Below, one piece after another: positions 14,527 through 22,201 of a stretch of DNA of 33,356 bases. The position numbers were made by a program, and so were the translations under genes. The stretch comes from Candidatus Physcocola equi (GTDB lineage: Bacteria > Bacteroidota > Bacteroidia > Bacteroidales > Paludibacteraceae), in the NCBI GenBank assembly GCA_018064855.1, contig JAGHUM010000054.1, forward strand, positions 1-33,356, written 5' to 3'. Below the pieces are notes generated by a model. That model made no database searches and had not been told where the DNA came from. It saw only the letters and a program-made list of their open reading frames with translations. The first letter of the stretch is position 1. The number at the start of each line of letters is the position of its first letter.

Positions 14527-16842
14527 ATGACAAATATTAAAATAATTGATAACATTAAATACGAAGTCACATCTGAAACCACCTGCAGTGTGACTGGCTA
14601 TAAAGATACCCCCCAAAAAGTGATTATCCCCGAAGAGGTGGAGATTAACGACAAAATGTATAAAGTCACTTCTTTGGGCAATGATTGTTTTTTTGGGTGT
14701 GAATCCATGACCAGCATAGATCTGCCATCGGGGATCACTTCGCTGGGTAACTATTGTTTTGAGTGGTGTGAGTCCTTGACCAGCATAGATCTGCCATCGG
14801 GAATCACTTCGCTGGGTCTCCATTGTTTTGAGAGGTGCGAGTCCCTGACCAGCATAGTTCTGCCATCGGGAATCACTTGGTTGAGAAGTTCTTGCTTTGA
14901 AGGGTGTTCTGCATTGACCAGCATAGTTCTACCATCGGGAATCAATTGGTTGGGAAGTTCTTGCTTTGAAGGGTGTTCTGCATTGACCAGCATAGTTCTA
15001 CCATCGGGAATCAATTGGTTGGGAAAATCTTGCTTTGAAGGGTGTTCTGCATTGACCAGCATCTGTATTCCTTCTAACATCACTTATATAGATAATGATG
15101 TGTTCGAAGGTTGCACATCTTTAGTTTACATAAAACAGGGGGATGAAGTTTATCCATTTAAGGAATTTATATCTTCAGAAACTGTGTTTGAACATATAAC
15201 CTACAAAACATGTGTTTTAGGTACTTGTGCTGTAATAGGCTATGACAATGAAAACAAAGAAGTGGTTATACCCGAAGAGTTGGAGATTGACAACAAAAAG
15301 TATAAAGTCACCATCATTGGGGACAATGCGTTCGAAGGATGTGAGTCCTTGACCAGCATAGTTCTGCCATCGGGAATCTCTTCGCTGGGTGACAGTTGTT
15401 TTTCTATGTGTAAATCTTTAACCAGCATAGTTCTACCATCGGGAATCTCTTCGCTGGGTAGGTATTGTTTTTCTGGGTGTGAGTCTTTGACCAACATAGT
15501 TCTGCCATCGGGAATCTCTTCGCTGAGTAGTAGTTGTTTTTCTGGGTGTTTTGCCTTGACCAGCATAGTTCTGCCATTGGGAATCACTTCGCTGGGTGAT
15601 TGTTGTTTTCATTTCTGTAAGTCCTTGACCAACATAGTTCTGCCATCGGGAATCACTTCGCTGGGCAAATCTTGTTTTTCTGGGTGTTTTGCCTTGACCA
15701 GCATAGTTCTGCCATCGGGAATCTCTTCACTGGGTGATAATTGTTTTTATTACTGTATGTCCTTGACCAGCATAGTTCTGCCATTGGGAATCACTTCGCT
15801 GGGTGATTGTTGTTTTGAACACTGCTCTGCTTTGACCAGCATAGATCTGCCATCGGGAATCTCTTCACTGGGTAGGTATTGTTTTTCTTGGTGTGAGTCT
15901 TTGACCAGCATAGTTCTGCCATCGGAGATCACTTCGCTGGGTGATAGTTGTTTTGAACACTGCTCTGCTTTGACCAGCATAAATTTCCCTAGTAGTTTAA
16001 AACACATAGGCAAAGGCATATTGGGAGATTTGTATAAGAATTTGAACGGAGGTATGGTGATTTATGATAACGGAGAACGCTGTTATGGTTGGTTCGATGA
16101 TCGTAAAGTGACTGAAATATGTTTGCCATCTGGCATCAAATTCATTGATGCTGATGCCTTTAAGGATCTACATGATTTGACCACAGTACAATTGCCTGAT
16201 GGTTTAGAGGAAATTGGAGAATCGGCTTTCTCTGGTTGTAAATCACTATCAAAGATCAAAATACCTCCAACAGTTTCACATATTGGAAGAAGAGCGTTTT
16301 CAAGGTGTAAAAGAATAGAAATAGATTTTCTATTATATGATCATAATAAAAAATGTTACGGATACTTTGGTGATAAAACCGTCACATCAATACAATTACC
16401 ACAAAATATCACACATATCGACAGCGACGCTTTTAAGAATTGTGTGAGCCTCACCAGTTTTCAACTACCTTCCAGCCTGACATCAATAGGTAATGGCGCT
16501 TTTTCTGGCTGTTTAAACTTGACTAATATTGTGCTGCCTGATAAATTCCTACTCAACTTCAAACCTGGCAAATGTCCGTTCGAGGCTAAGTACAAGCGTG
16601 TGAAGGAACTCAACCTGATTGCTGTAAAGTCAACCCTTGATGTTGTAAAGCAAGCACCTGGCGGTAAATATCTAAAAATTACCGGAAATGGCACCGACTG
16701 CTGCGAACTCTCGCTCATCGTCAAGAAAATAACGGTATGGAAATCTGTTTTCAAAACCTTGGAGTTGCTAGACAATCTTGATCTGATAAAGGAAAATGCA
16801 GCCAACTATAAAATGCTGTATAAAAAGGCTACTGAAGCATAA
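14527..16842 (+). CDS. BspA-like leucine-rich-repeat protein without signal peptide
   Basis: A 771-residue protein made mostly of LRR_5/BspA-type repeats of 23 residues, consensus LTSIVLPSGITSLGDSCFSGC. Six repeats form a first block (about 14710-15110), and nine or ten form a second (about 15345-15990). Each block is preceded by a similar cap (xCxVxGYxxxxxxVVIPEE-x-EIxxKxYKVT), so the architecture is a duplicated cap-plus-repeats module. Further divergent repeats follow, with YDNGERCYGWFDDRKVTEI and YDHNKKCYGYFGDKTVTSI inserts. There is no signal peptide and no T9SS tail, which is unusual for BspA-type adhesins and suggests a cytoplasmic location. The C-terminal about 90 residues are not LRR and look helical. 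Likely transcribed with the HExxH gene. Confidence 0.8.
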   Translation: MTNIKIIDNIKYEVTSETTCSVTGYKDTPQKVIIPEEVEINDKMYKVTSLGNDCFFGCESMTSIDLPSGITSLGNYCFEWCESLTSIDLPSGITSLGLHCFERCESLTSIVLPSGITWLRSSCFEGCSALTSIVLPSGINWLGSSCFEGCSALTSIVLPSGINWLGKSCFEGCSALTSICIPSNITYIDNDVFEGCTSLVYIKQGDEVYPFKEFISSETVFEHITYKTCVLGTCAVIGYDNENKEVVIPEELEIDNKKYKVTIIGDNAFEGCESLTSIVLPSGISSLGDSCFSMCKSLTSIVLPSGISSLGRYCFSGCESLTNIVLPSGISSLSSSCFSGCFALTSIVLPLGITSLGDCCFHFCKSLTNIVLPSGITSLGKSCFSGCFALTSIVLPSGISSLGDNCFYYCMSLTSIVLPLGITSLGDCCFEHCSALTSIDLPSGISSLGRYCFSWCESLTSIVLPSEITSLGDSCFEHCSALTSINFPSSLKHIGKGILGDLYKNLNGGMVIYDNGERCYGWFDDRKVTEICLPSGIKFIDADAFKDLHDLTTVQLPDGLEEIGESAFSGCKSLSKIKIPPTVSHIGRRAFSRCKRIEIDFLLYDHNKKCYGYFGDKTVTSIQLPQNITHIDSDAFKNCVSLTSFQLPSSLTSIGNGAFSGCLNLTNIVLPDKFLLNFKPGKCPFEAKYKRVKELNLIAVKSTLDVVKQAPGGKYLKITGNGTDCCELSLIVKKITVWKSVFKTLELLDNLDLIKENAANYKMLYKKATEA
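14701..15990 (+). repeat. Tandem 69-bp repeats encoding the LRRs
   Basis: The unit is 69 bases with core ACCAGCATAGTTCTGCCATC followed by GGGAATC. It is reiterated in two arrays, 14701-15060 and 15345-15980, separated by about 280 bases of unrelated cap sequence. Neighbouring units are often nearly identical at DNA level (for example the units at about 14917-15055), which suggests recent duplication or gene conversion. Copy-number change by slippage or recombination would keep the reading frame because 69 is divisible by 3. Confidence 0.85.
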
Positions 16843-16860
16843 TAACTGTTCTGCAAGTTT

Positions 16861-16895
16861 AACCGGTGTTAGCAGTCAGCCAACGCCGGTTTTGA
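16861..16895 (+). terminator. Weak terminator-like hairpin after the LRR gene
   Basis: AACCGGTGTT (16861-16870) pairs with AACGCCGGTT (16882-16891) with one G-U wobble. Only a short T run (TTTT, 16890-16893) follows. It may end the + strand unit. Confidence 0.45.
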
Positions 16896-16914
16896 AAGGT
16901 GAAAACTTAAAAAA

Positions 16915-16948
16915 AAGGTCATTGCAACCATAGGACTGCAATGACCTT
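16915..16948 (-). terminator. Terminator of the surface lipoprotein gene
   Basis: A perfect 12-bp stem, AAGGTCATTGCA (16915-16926) with its complement (16937-16948), loop of 10. On the - strand it is followed by a run of eight T, so it serves the gene at 17019-18230. Confidence 0.8.
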
Positions 16949-17018
16949 CAAAAAAAACTTCTAACTTTGTCTTATAATATAAGAAAAAAATGCAATGGTT
17001 TTTAGGACTAATGTAAGT

Positions 17019-18230
17019 CTATTCTGCGGTCACCAACTCTGTTGTTGACACAACATCTATTCCGTTTGGAGTTACGCGTACGGCAGCCGGAATACTAAGG
17101 AATTTCGTTCCATTTTTCCATACAGTAGCCTTTTGGTCCATTTGGTTGTTTGGCTCATAACCGACTACATAGACGTCACCTTCCTCCACATCAATACCAG
17201 TTGCGTAGCATTGTGAACGTCCGTCGCTCAACTGCATGGTCATCAAATCCTGTCCCTCACCATTCTTTGCAATGGTGGTACTCCAATATTTGGCAATCTT
17301 CATGTCGTTGCCACAAGTATATAACTTCCCGTTATAGGCAACGATGCCGTTCACCATATTACCATTTGCAACACAAAGGTCGGTTGCCTTACGGTTCACC
17401 CATTGCTTATTGATATTGTGAGCCTGTGGCGTGCTTTCATGGCCTCCCATGCAGATATAAGCATGTCCGTTGGTCTGATGAGTCTCATCGAGCGCAATAG
17501 CCCATACTTCCGAAGAATACTGGCTGTTCAAGCTGTTTCGCTCTATATTGTTTGATTCCGCATCCGTCCAGAAACGAGCAGATGACAAATAAGTGGTTCT
17601 ATCAAGGTAATAGCCGCCGATATAGACGTGTCCCTGAGCATCAGCAGTAATGCAAGTAGCACGAGTTCCCATGTCAAGCGACGTCTTATTATTGTTTATC
17701 CAGCAGCAAGCCTTGTCGGCCGAATAAATATCGGGCACCTCATATCCACTTACATATACATTTCCGTTTTTCACGCAAATGCTTGTTGCGTGCACACCAC
17801 CCGGCAGGTAAACAATTTCGTCGTTTTTCCAATATACAGCCAAGTCACCCTCACGACCGCAGACATAAACATCGTTGCCATCCACGAAGATTGCATTGGC
17901 ATAGCAGTCAACATTGGTCGATTGGCCTTCCAGTTTGTGGATCTGTCCGTTGTGATAATATCCGGCATAACTACGGGAACGTACGCCACCCGCATAAATA
18001 GAATCATACGAAACAGCCAAATAAATATCATGCTTATGCTTAATTTGAACAGCAGGATCTTTAGGATCGTCATCTGGAACAGGATCCGATGAATCGTCTT
18101 TTTTGCAGGATGAGCCCACTAACATAGGCAAAGCGACTGCACAAAAAAGCAAGCCGCGGCTGACAGACTTGAACAAACTAAAATCCATATTGTTCAAGCC
18201 CCTTTTGTTATCTTCATTGTGTTCTTTCAT
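17019..18230 (-). CDS. Surface-type lipoprotein with beta-propeller-like repeats
   Basis: A 403-residue protein (389 if the ATG at 18188 is used, which gives a more typical signal peptide). The lipobox is LVGSSC. The next residues, KKDDSSDPVPDDD, are acidic right after the Cys, like the lipoprotein export signal that sends Bacteroidetes lipoproteins to the cell surface. The body repeats motifs of about 50-60 residues such as DVYVCGREGDLAVYWKN, NVYVSGYE, HVYIGGYY-ARFWTD and DVYVVGYEPN-ATVWKNG. Each has a [DHN]-V-Y-[IV]-x-G strand followed by a W-[KTI]-[ND] strand, which suggests a beta-propeller. Function unknown. It is flanked by its own promoter and terminator. Confidence 0.7.
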   Translation of the reverse strand: MKEHNEDNKRGLNNMDFSLFKSVSRGLLFCAVALPMLVGSSCKKDDSSDPVPDDDPKDPAVQIKHKHDIYLAVSYDSIYAGGVRSRSYAGYYHNGQIHKLEGQSTNVDCYANAIFVDGNDVYVCGREGDLAVYWKNDEIVYLPGGVHATSICVKNGNVYVSGYEVPDIYSADKACCWINNNKTSLDMGTRATCITADAQGHVYIGGYYLDRTTYLSSARFWTDAESNNIERNSLNSQYSSEVWAIALDETHQTNGHAYICMGGHESTPQAHNINKQWVNRKATDLCVANGNMVNGIVAYNGKLYTCGNDMKIAKYWSTTIAKNGEGQDLMTMQLSDGRSQCYATGIDVEEGDVYVVGYEPNNQMDQKATVWKNGTKFLSIPAAVRVTPNGIDVVSTTELVTAE

Positions 18231-18269
18231 GGTAACGATATTATATTAACCATCTCGGTTTATCTTTAT

Positions 18270-18277
18270 CAAAGATA
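18270..18277 (-). promoter_or_regulatory. -7 element for the surface lipoprotein gene
   Basis: On the - strand the sequence reads TATCTTTG, a TAnnTTTG match about 40 bases before the first ATG. A TTTTTTG lies upstream, closer than the usual spacing. Confidence 0.4.
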
Positions 18278-18345
18278 TGGTATTATTCACAAAAAAGGAA
18301 ATTTAAGGAACATTTTTCTACACTCACACCACAAAAAAATCACGT

Positions 18346-18383
18346 CACAAAAAAATCCCACGTTCGGAATGAACGCAGGATTT
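18346..18383 (-). terminator. Terminator of the glucokinase gene
   Basis: On the - strand, AAATCC and CGTTC pair with GAACG and GGATTT around a 5-base loop with a TG/TG internal mismatch, then a run of T. It lies 30 bases after the glucokinase stop. Confidence 0.7.
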
Positions 18384-18412
18384 ATTTAGATTTGAATTAT
18401 TGCTGCAGTCAA

Positions 18413-19369
18413 TCAGAGCTCCCAAGCCAACGCTGATGCGCCAAGGATGGCGGCATCTGCACCGCTAAGCTCAGAGAACAACAATTTAACCTTATTCTTA
18501 AATACAGGCATAAGATTATCGTTCATTGCCTTTTCAGTAGGGATGCTGAGCAAAGTGCCAGCCTTAGCCAAACCACCGAAAAGAATGATTGCTTCCGGAC
18601 TGCTGAATTTAACGAAATCAGCGAGAGCCTCACCAAGAATTGTACCAGTGTAGTTGAAGATGTCTAAGCACATCTTGTCGCCTTTGCGTGCACATTCTGT
18701 GAGATACAAGCCAGTGATTTCCTTTTCAGAAATCTCACGGAGCATGGTTGGAGTTTGGGTGTCGTTGAGGAGGAATTCTCTTGCAGTACGTACGATACCT
18801 GTTGCAGAAGTGTAACACTCCAAGCATCCCTTGTTGCCACAGCCACACTGACGGCCATTGCGTCGTACGATGACGTGCCCAAGTTCTCCGGCATTGCCAT
18901 CAGCACCATACACAAGCTTGCCACCCACATAGATACCGCTTCCCACACCAGTACCAAGGGTAATCATGATGAAATCTTTCATGTTGCGAGCTGCGCCATA
19001 GGTAGCCTCGCCCACTGCAGCTGCGTTAGCGTCATTGGTGAGAGAAACTGGCAAGCCCATCTTTTCAGAAAGCATTCTTGAGAAAGGCACAATACCCTTC
19101 CAAGGCAAGTTGGCAGCATGCTCGATGTTGCCGGTATAGAAGTTGCCGTTTGGAGCGCCAACACCAATACCATTGATCTTATCAAGACCAACACTATCTT
19201 TAGCGAGTTTCTTCATCGCATCAGAAAGTGCTTTCATATAGTCGTTGAGGTCAGGGTATGCCTGAGTCTTGATTGAGGTAGAAGCAATTACTTTACCTTC
19301 TTTATCAACCACACCAAATGCGGTGTTGGTACCGCCGAGGTCGATACCTATTACATAAGGTTTTGCCAT
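18413..19369 (-). CDS. glk: ROK-family glucokinase
   Basis: ATP-dependent hexose kinase of 318 residues. The phosphate-binding motif GIDLGGTN is at residues 8-15. The sugar-binding/catalytic region has LTNDANAAAVGEATYG (Asn-Asp with the catalytic Asp). The ROK zinc motif is GELGHVIV followed by CGCGNKGCLECY. No N-terminal DNA-binding domain is present, so it is a kinase, not a NagC-like repressor. It lies 74 bases downstream of a sugar permease on the same strand, which fits a uptake-then-phosphorylation pair. Glucose is the likely substrate, although other hexoses or N-acetyl sugars are possible for ROK enzymes. Confidence 0.9.
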   Translation of the reverse strand: MAKPYVIGIDLGGTNTAFGVVDKEGKVIASTSIKTQAYPDLNDYMKALSDAMKKLAKDSVGLDKINGIGVGAPNGNFYTGNIEHAANLPWKGIVPFSRMLSEKMGLPVSLTNDANAAAVGEATYGAARNMKDFIMITLGTGVGSGIYVGGKLVYGADGNAGELGHVIVRRNGRQCGCGNKGCLECYTSATGIVRTAREFLLNDTQTPTMLREISEKEITGLYLTECARKGDKMCLDIFNYTGTILGEALADFVKFSSPEAIILFGGLAKAGTLLSIPTEKAMNDNLMPVFKNKVKLLFSELSGADAAILGASALAWEL

Positions 19370-19443
19370 GTTATTTGTATTTTAGTTGTTGTTATCTATA
19401 TCTGTTAGAAAAATCAAATTCTGCCTAAGAGGTTGTGTTAATA

Positions 19444-20901
19444 TCACTCTGAATCCCTGTCGAGCACCACGCTTTCTGGGTGTTCCTCTTTTTTCACCAC
19501 CACCACCTTGGATTTACCCAACTTTGAGCCTGCAAATCCGAACCATGCGAGGTAAGCATAGCAAAGCATTGGAATGGCAAAGGCAAGTTTGGAAGAACCG
19601 AGCACATCGGCCAAAAGACCTTGAAGCGGAGGAACAATGGCACCACCCAAAATCATCATCACCAAAAGCGACGACCCCTGTGCTGTGTATTTTCCAAGAC
19701 CTTCAATGGAAAGAGTAAATACGTTAGAGAACATGATAGAGTTGAAAAGACCTACCGACAAAAGCACCCAAAGGGCGTTGCTTCCATCGCTCATCAACAT
19801 ACCTGCAATCAAAAGGATGTTCACAATGGCAAACAAACCCAAAGTGCGCGACGGAATGGAATTTGCCATCAAGAAAACAACATAATTCAATGCAAAGAAC
19901 ACGAAGAAAAGGATAGCATCTGTCACCTTGAAGTCTGGAATGTTGTTTACAGCCACCAAGCAGATGAGCGTGATGCAAATCACACCGGAAAGAGCCATAA
20001 GGATGTATTTCTTCTGACGTTCCAATCCGCTCATTGAGATAGACCCCATGAAACGGCCAATCATGGCACCACCCCAATAGAACATCAAGTAGTAGGCCGC
20101 GGTCTGTTTCTCAAAATGGAAAGTCTCTTCCATGAATGCGCTCAAATTGCTGCCGATAGCCACTTCCGCACCCACATAGCAGAAGATACCAAACATACCA
20201 CAAATCAAATATGGGTGTTTCAACGCACCTGCACCGCTCACTTTCTCTGCGGAATCACCGCCAACACGGTTTGGAACGTTGCTGAAAAACAAGACACCAG
20301 CAAGCACCAACAGCACACTCGCCAAAATGAGGTAAGGCATCTGAATATCTTTCGACGAAGTAGCCTCACCCTTGAAGACCTCATAGATGAGGAAAGCGCC
20401 GATGAGTGGCGAGAATGTAGTACCAAGCGAGTTGAACGCCTGCGACAGATTCAAGCGGCTTGATGAAGACTCTGGAGTACCAAGCATTGCGACAAGCGGA
20501 TTTGCTGCAATCTGAAGGAAAGAGAAACCCGTGCCAAGCAAAAACAAAGCAGAGAGGAATAAACCAAACTCAGGATTTTCCGATCCCGCTTCCAAGAAGA
20601 AAAGAAGACAAGCTGTAGCTGCAATCAGCAAACCGGCAACCAACGTGTTTTTATAACCGATTTTCTGAATAGGGTCTTCCCAAAGGTACGACACCAGGAA
20701 ATATATCAACGAAATAACAAAATAGGCTGTGAAAAATGCAAACTGCACCAAATTAGCCTGGAAATTGGATAAAGTGAATACACCCTTAAGGAAAGGGATA
20801 AGCACATCGTTCAAGCAGGTGATGAAACCCCACATGAAAAACAACGAGGTCAGCGTCACCAGCGCCAAACCATAATTCTGCTTCGTTTCAGTGTTGTTCA
20901 T
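19444..20901 (-). CDS. Sugar:proton symporter, MFS, FucP/GluP family
   Basis: A membrane transporter of about 485 residues with roughly 12 hydrophobic segments. The first segment GLALVTLTSLFFMWGFITCLNDVLIPFLKG is the FucP/GluP signature. Later FLQIAANPLVAMLG and the segment NLSQAFNSLGTTFSPLIG also match this family. I place the start at 20901 (MNNTETKQNYG) because the preceding 14 codons are His-rich and unlike the family. It precedes the glucokinase gene, so glucose or galactose uptake is the natural guess. The last 20 residues are charged and variable. Confidence 0.85.
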   Translation of the reverse strand: MNNTETKQNYGLALVTLTSLFFMWGFITCLNDVLIPFLKGVFTLSNFQANLVQFAFFTAYFVISLIYFLVSYLWEDPIQKIGYKNTLVAGLLIAATACLLFFLEAGSENPEFGLFLSALFLLGTGFSFLQIAANPLVAMLGTPESSSSRLNLSQAFNSLGTTFSPLIGAFLIYEVFKGEATSSKDIQMPYLILASVLLVLAGVLFFSNVPNRVGGDSAEKVSGAGALKHPYLICGMFGIFCYVGAEVAIGSNLSAFMEETFHFEKQTAAYYLMFYWGGAMIGRFMGSISMSGLERQKKYILMALSGVICITLICLVAVNNIPDFKVTDAILFFVFFALNYVVFLMANSIPSRTLGLFAIVNILLIAGMLMSDGSNALWVLLSVGLFNSIMFSNVFTLSIEGLGKYTAQGSSLLVMMILGGAIVPPLQGLLADVLGSSKLAFAIPMLCYAYLAWFGFAGSKLGKSKVVVVKKEEHPESVVLDRDSE

Positions 20902-20925
20902 AGAATGATGATGATAAAGGTTTTG

Positions 20926-20965
20926 TAAAAAAAGAGACATCAAAAAAAAGATTTCTGATGCCTCT
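20926..20965 (-). terminator. Terminator of efp
   Basis: AGAGACATCA (20933-20942) pairs with TGATGCCTCT (20956-20965), one G-U wobble, loop 13. On the - strand a T run follows. Confidence 0.7.
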
Positions 20966-20990
20966 TCTATGAATTTATTCGCTCTTCAGC

Positions 20991-21566
20991 TTACTTTTTC
21001 AAACCAGATACCGCACGTTCGAGATAGTCACCAGTACGAGTATCAACTACGATAGCCTCACCTTCGTTGATGAAGAGAGGAACACGAACTGTTGCACCTG
21101 TCTCTACAGTAGCAGGCTTCAAAGTGTTGGTAGCAGTATCGCCCTTCAAACCTGGCTCTGTATAAGTAACAGTGAGAACAACTTTAGCAGGAAGTTCAGC
21201 GTAAAGAACTAAATCGTCGTGAGATACAACATCTACATTGTCGCCTTCCTTAAGGAATTCAACACCCTGGATCTGCACCTTGTCGATGTTGATCTGCTCA
21301 AATGTTTCATTGTTCATGAATACATACTGGTCGTCACCTTCCTTGTAAAGGAACTGGTGTGGACGCTTTGAAATCTGAACATCTTCAAGTTTAACGCCAA
21401 TCTGATAAGTACGGTCGAGCACCTTACCAGTCTTAACGTTTTTCAACTTTGTACGCATGAATGTGTTGCCCTTACCTGGCTTCACATGAAGGAATTCAAT
21501 TACGAAATAGTACTGTCCCTCGATGAGGAGGCACATGCCATTTTTAATTTCCTGTGAGTTAATCAT
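20991..21566 (-). CDS. efp: Translation elongation factor P
   Basis: A 191-residue EF-P, which relieves ribosome stalling at polyproline stretches. Three beta domains are present: KOW-like N-terminal (residues 1-65) with the loop KPGKGN, whose Lys32 is the tip residue that inserts near the peptidyl-transferase centre, then an OB domain and a C-terminal OB domain ending in [10 protein letters not shown]. The usual length is 185-190. The modification enzymes (EpmA/B or EarP) are not in the window. It has its own canonical promoter and a terminator, so it is monocistronic and divergent from the His/Cys-rich mini-protein gene. Confidence 0.95.
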   Translation of the reverse strand: MINSQEIKNGMCLLIEGQYYFVIEFLHVKPGKGNTFMRTKLKNVKTGKVLDRTYQIGVKLEDVQISKRPHQFLYKEGDDQYVFMNNETFEQINIDKVQIQGVEFLKEGDNVDVVSHDDLVLYAELPAKVVLTVTYTEPGLKGDTATNTLKPATVETGATVRVPLFINEGEAIVVDTRTGDYLERAVSGLKK

Positions 21567-21600
21567 ATTATCTTGTTATATTATATACAATTCAGTTTTG

Positions 21601-21632
21601 CAAAAATAACTATTATTTTGCATTTCACCAAA
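21601..21632 (-). promoter_or_regulatory. Canonical promoter of efp
   Basis: On the - strand TTTG (21629-21632), 20 bases, then TATTTTTG (21601-21608). This is a full match to the Bacteroidetes consensus, 35 bases before the efp start. Confidence 0.75.
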
Positions 21633-21663
21633 ATTTATCTTTTCATACACGTCTAAAAATTTT

Positions 21664-21679
21664 TGGCACACCTTTTGCA
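21664..21679 (+). promoter_or_regulatory. Sigma-54 (-24/-12) promoter of the His/Cys-rich protein gene
   Basis: TGGCAC (21664-21669), five bases, TTGCA (21675-21679); GG and GC are 10 bases apart. Expected start near 21690, about 60 bases before the ATG at 21750. The same spacing to the start and near-identical sequence are seen at 9303. It lies back to back with the efp promoter. Confidence 0.7.
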
Positions 21680-21749
21680 ATACTCTTAGCAAGAAAACCA
21701 AAATTCAAATTTCAGTTTTCTTCAGATACATTTTTATCAACCTTTATAA

Positions 21750-22115
21750 ATGAATAGCCTTATGAAAGCAATGAATATTTTGAAGGCCTTGGGTGTTACC
21801 CTCCTTCTCAGCCTTGGTTCTTTCACAACCACCGTTTCTGCTAAAGCTCCAGCGCAAAAGCCTGTCACTCACAAAGTGGACAAGCACAACGCTCCAGCTC
21901 ACAAGCCTGCCCCAGCGCACAAAGCTGCTCCGGCTCACAAACCAGCTCCGGCTCCGGCACACACCGACCGCCTCAGCCTGCACAAAGATGCTCCGCATCA
22001 CGCACATTCTTGCAAACATCACGATTGCTGCAAACACCGCGACTGCCACAAGCATCACAATGCGACCTGCCACAATCGTGCGTGCAAGCATCACCACCAC
22101 CACCATCGTGGCTGA
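21750..22115 (+). CDS. Secreted His/Cys-rich mini-protein, putative metal binder
   Basis: A 121-residue protein, no family recognised. Residues 1-31 are a signal peptide (hydrophobic core ILKALGVTLLLSLGSF, cleavage after VSA). An alternative ATG lies at 21762. Next come Pro/Ala/Lys/His repeats of the form PAHKPAPAHKAAP (about residues 48-70). The last about 38 residues hold roughly 15 His and 6 Cys, with motifs CKHHDCCKH, CHKHH, CHN, and end in six consecutive His and RG. Such composition strongly suggests binding of Ni, Zn, Cu or Co in the periplasm or outside the cell. It is transcribed alone from a sigma-54 promoter and ends at a bidirectional terminator. Metal identity and role (storage, buffering or delivery) are unknown. 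Confidence 0.7.
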   Translation: MNSLMKAMNILKALGVTLLLSLGSFTTTVSAKAPAQKPVTHKVDKHNAPAHKPAPAHKAAPAHKPAPAPAHTDRLSLHKDAPHHAHSCKHHDCCKHRDCHKHHNATCHNRACKHHHHHHRG

Positions 22116-22148
22116 TGAATACCATTTCTCATTTTATGTTTGTTGATC

Positions 22149-22178
22149 AAAAAAGCAGCCAGTTGGCTGCTTTTTTTA
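22149..22178. terminator. Bidirectional terminator
   Basis: AAAAAAGCAGCCA (22149-22161), loop GT, perfect complement 22164-22176. A and T runs on both sides let it work for the His/Cys-rich gene (+) and the converging gene at 22202-23392 (-). Confidence 0.85.
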
Positions 22179-22201
22179 TGACTGTATGATAACGGAGCTA
22201 A

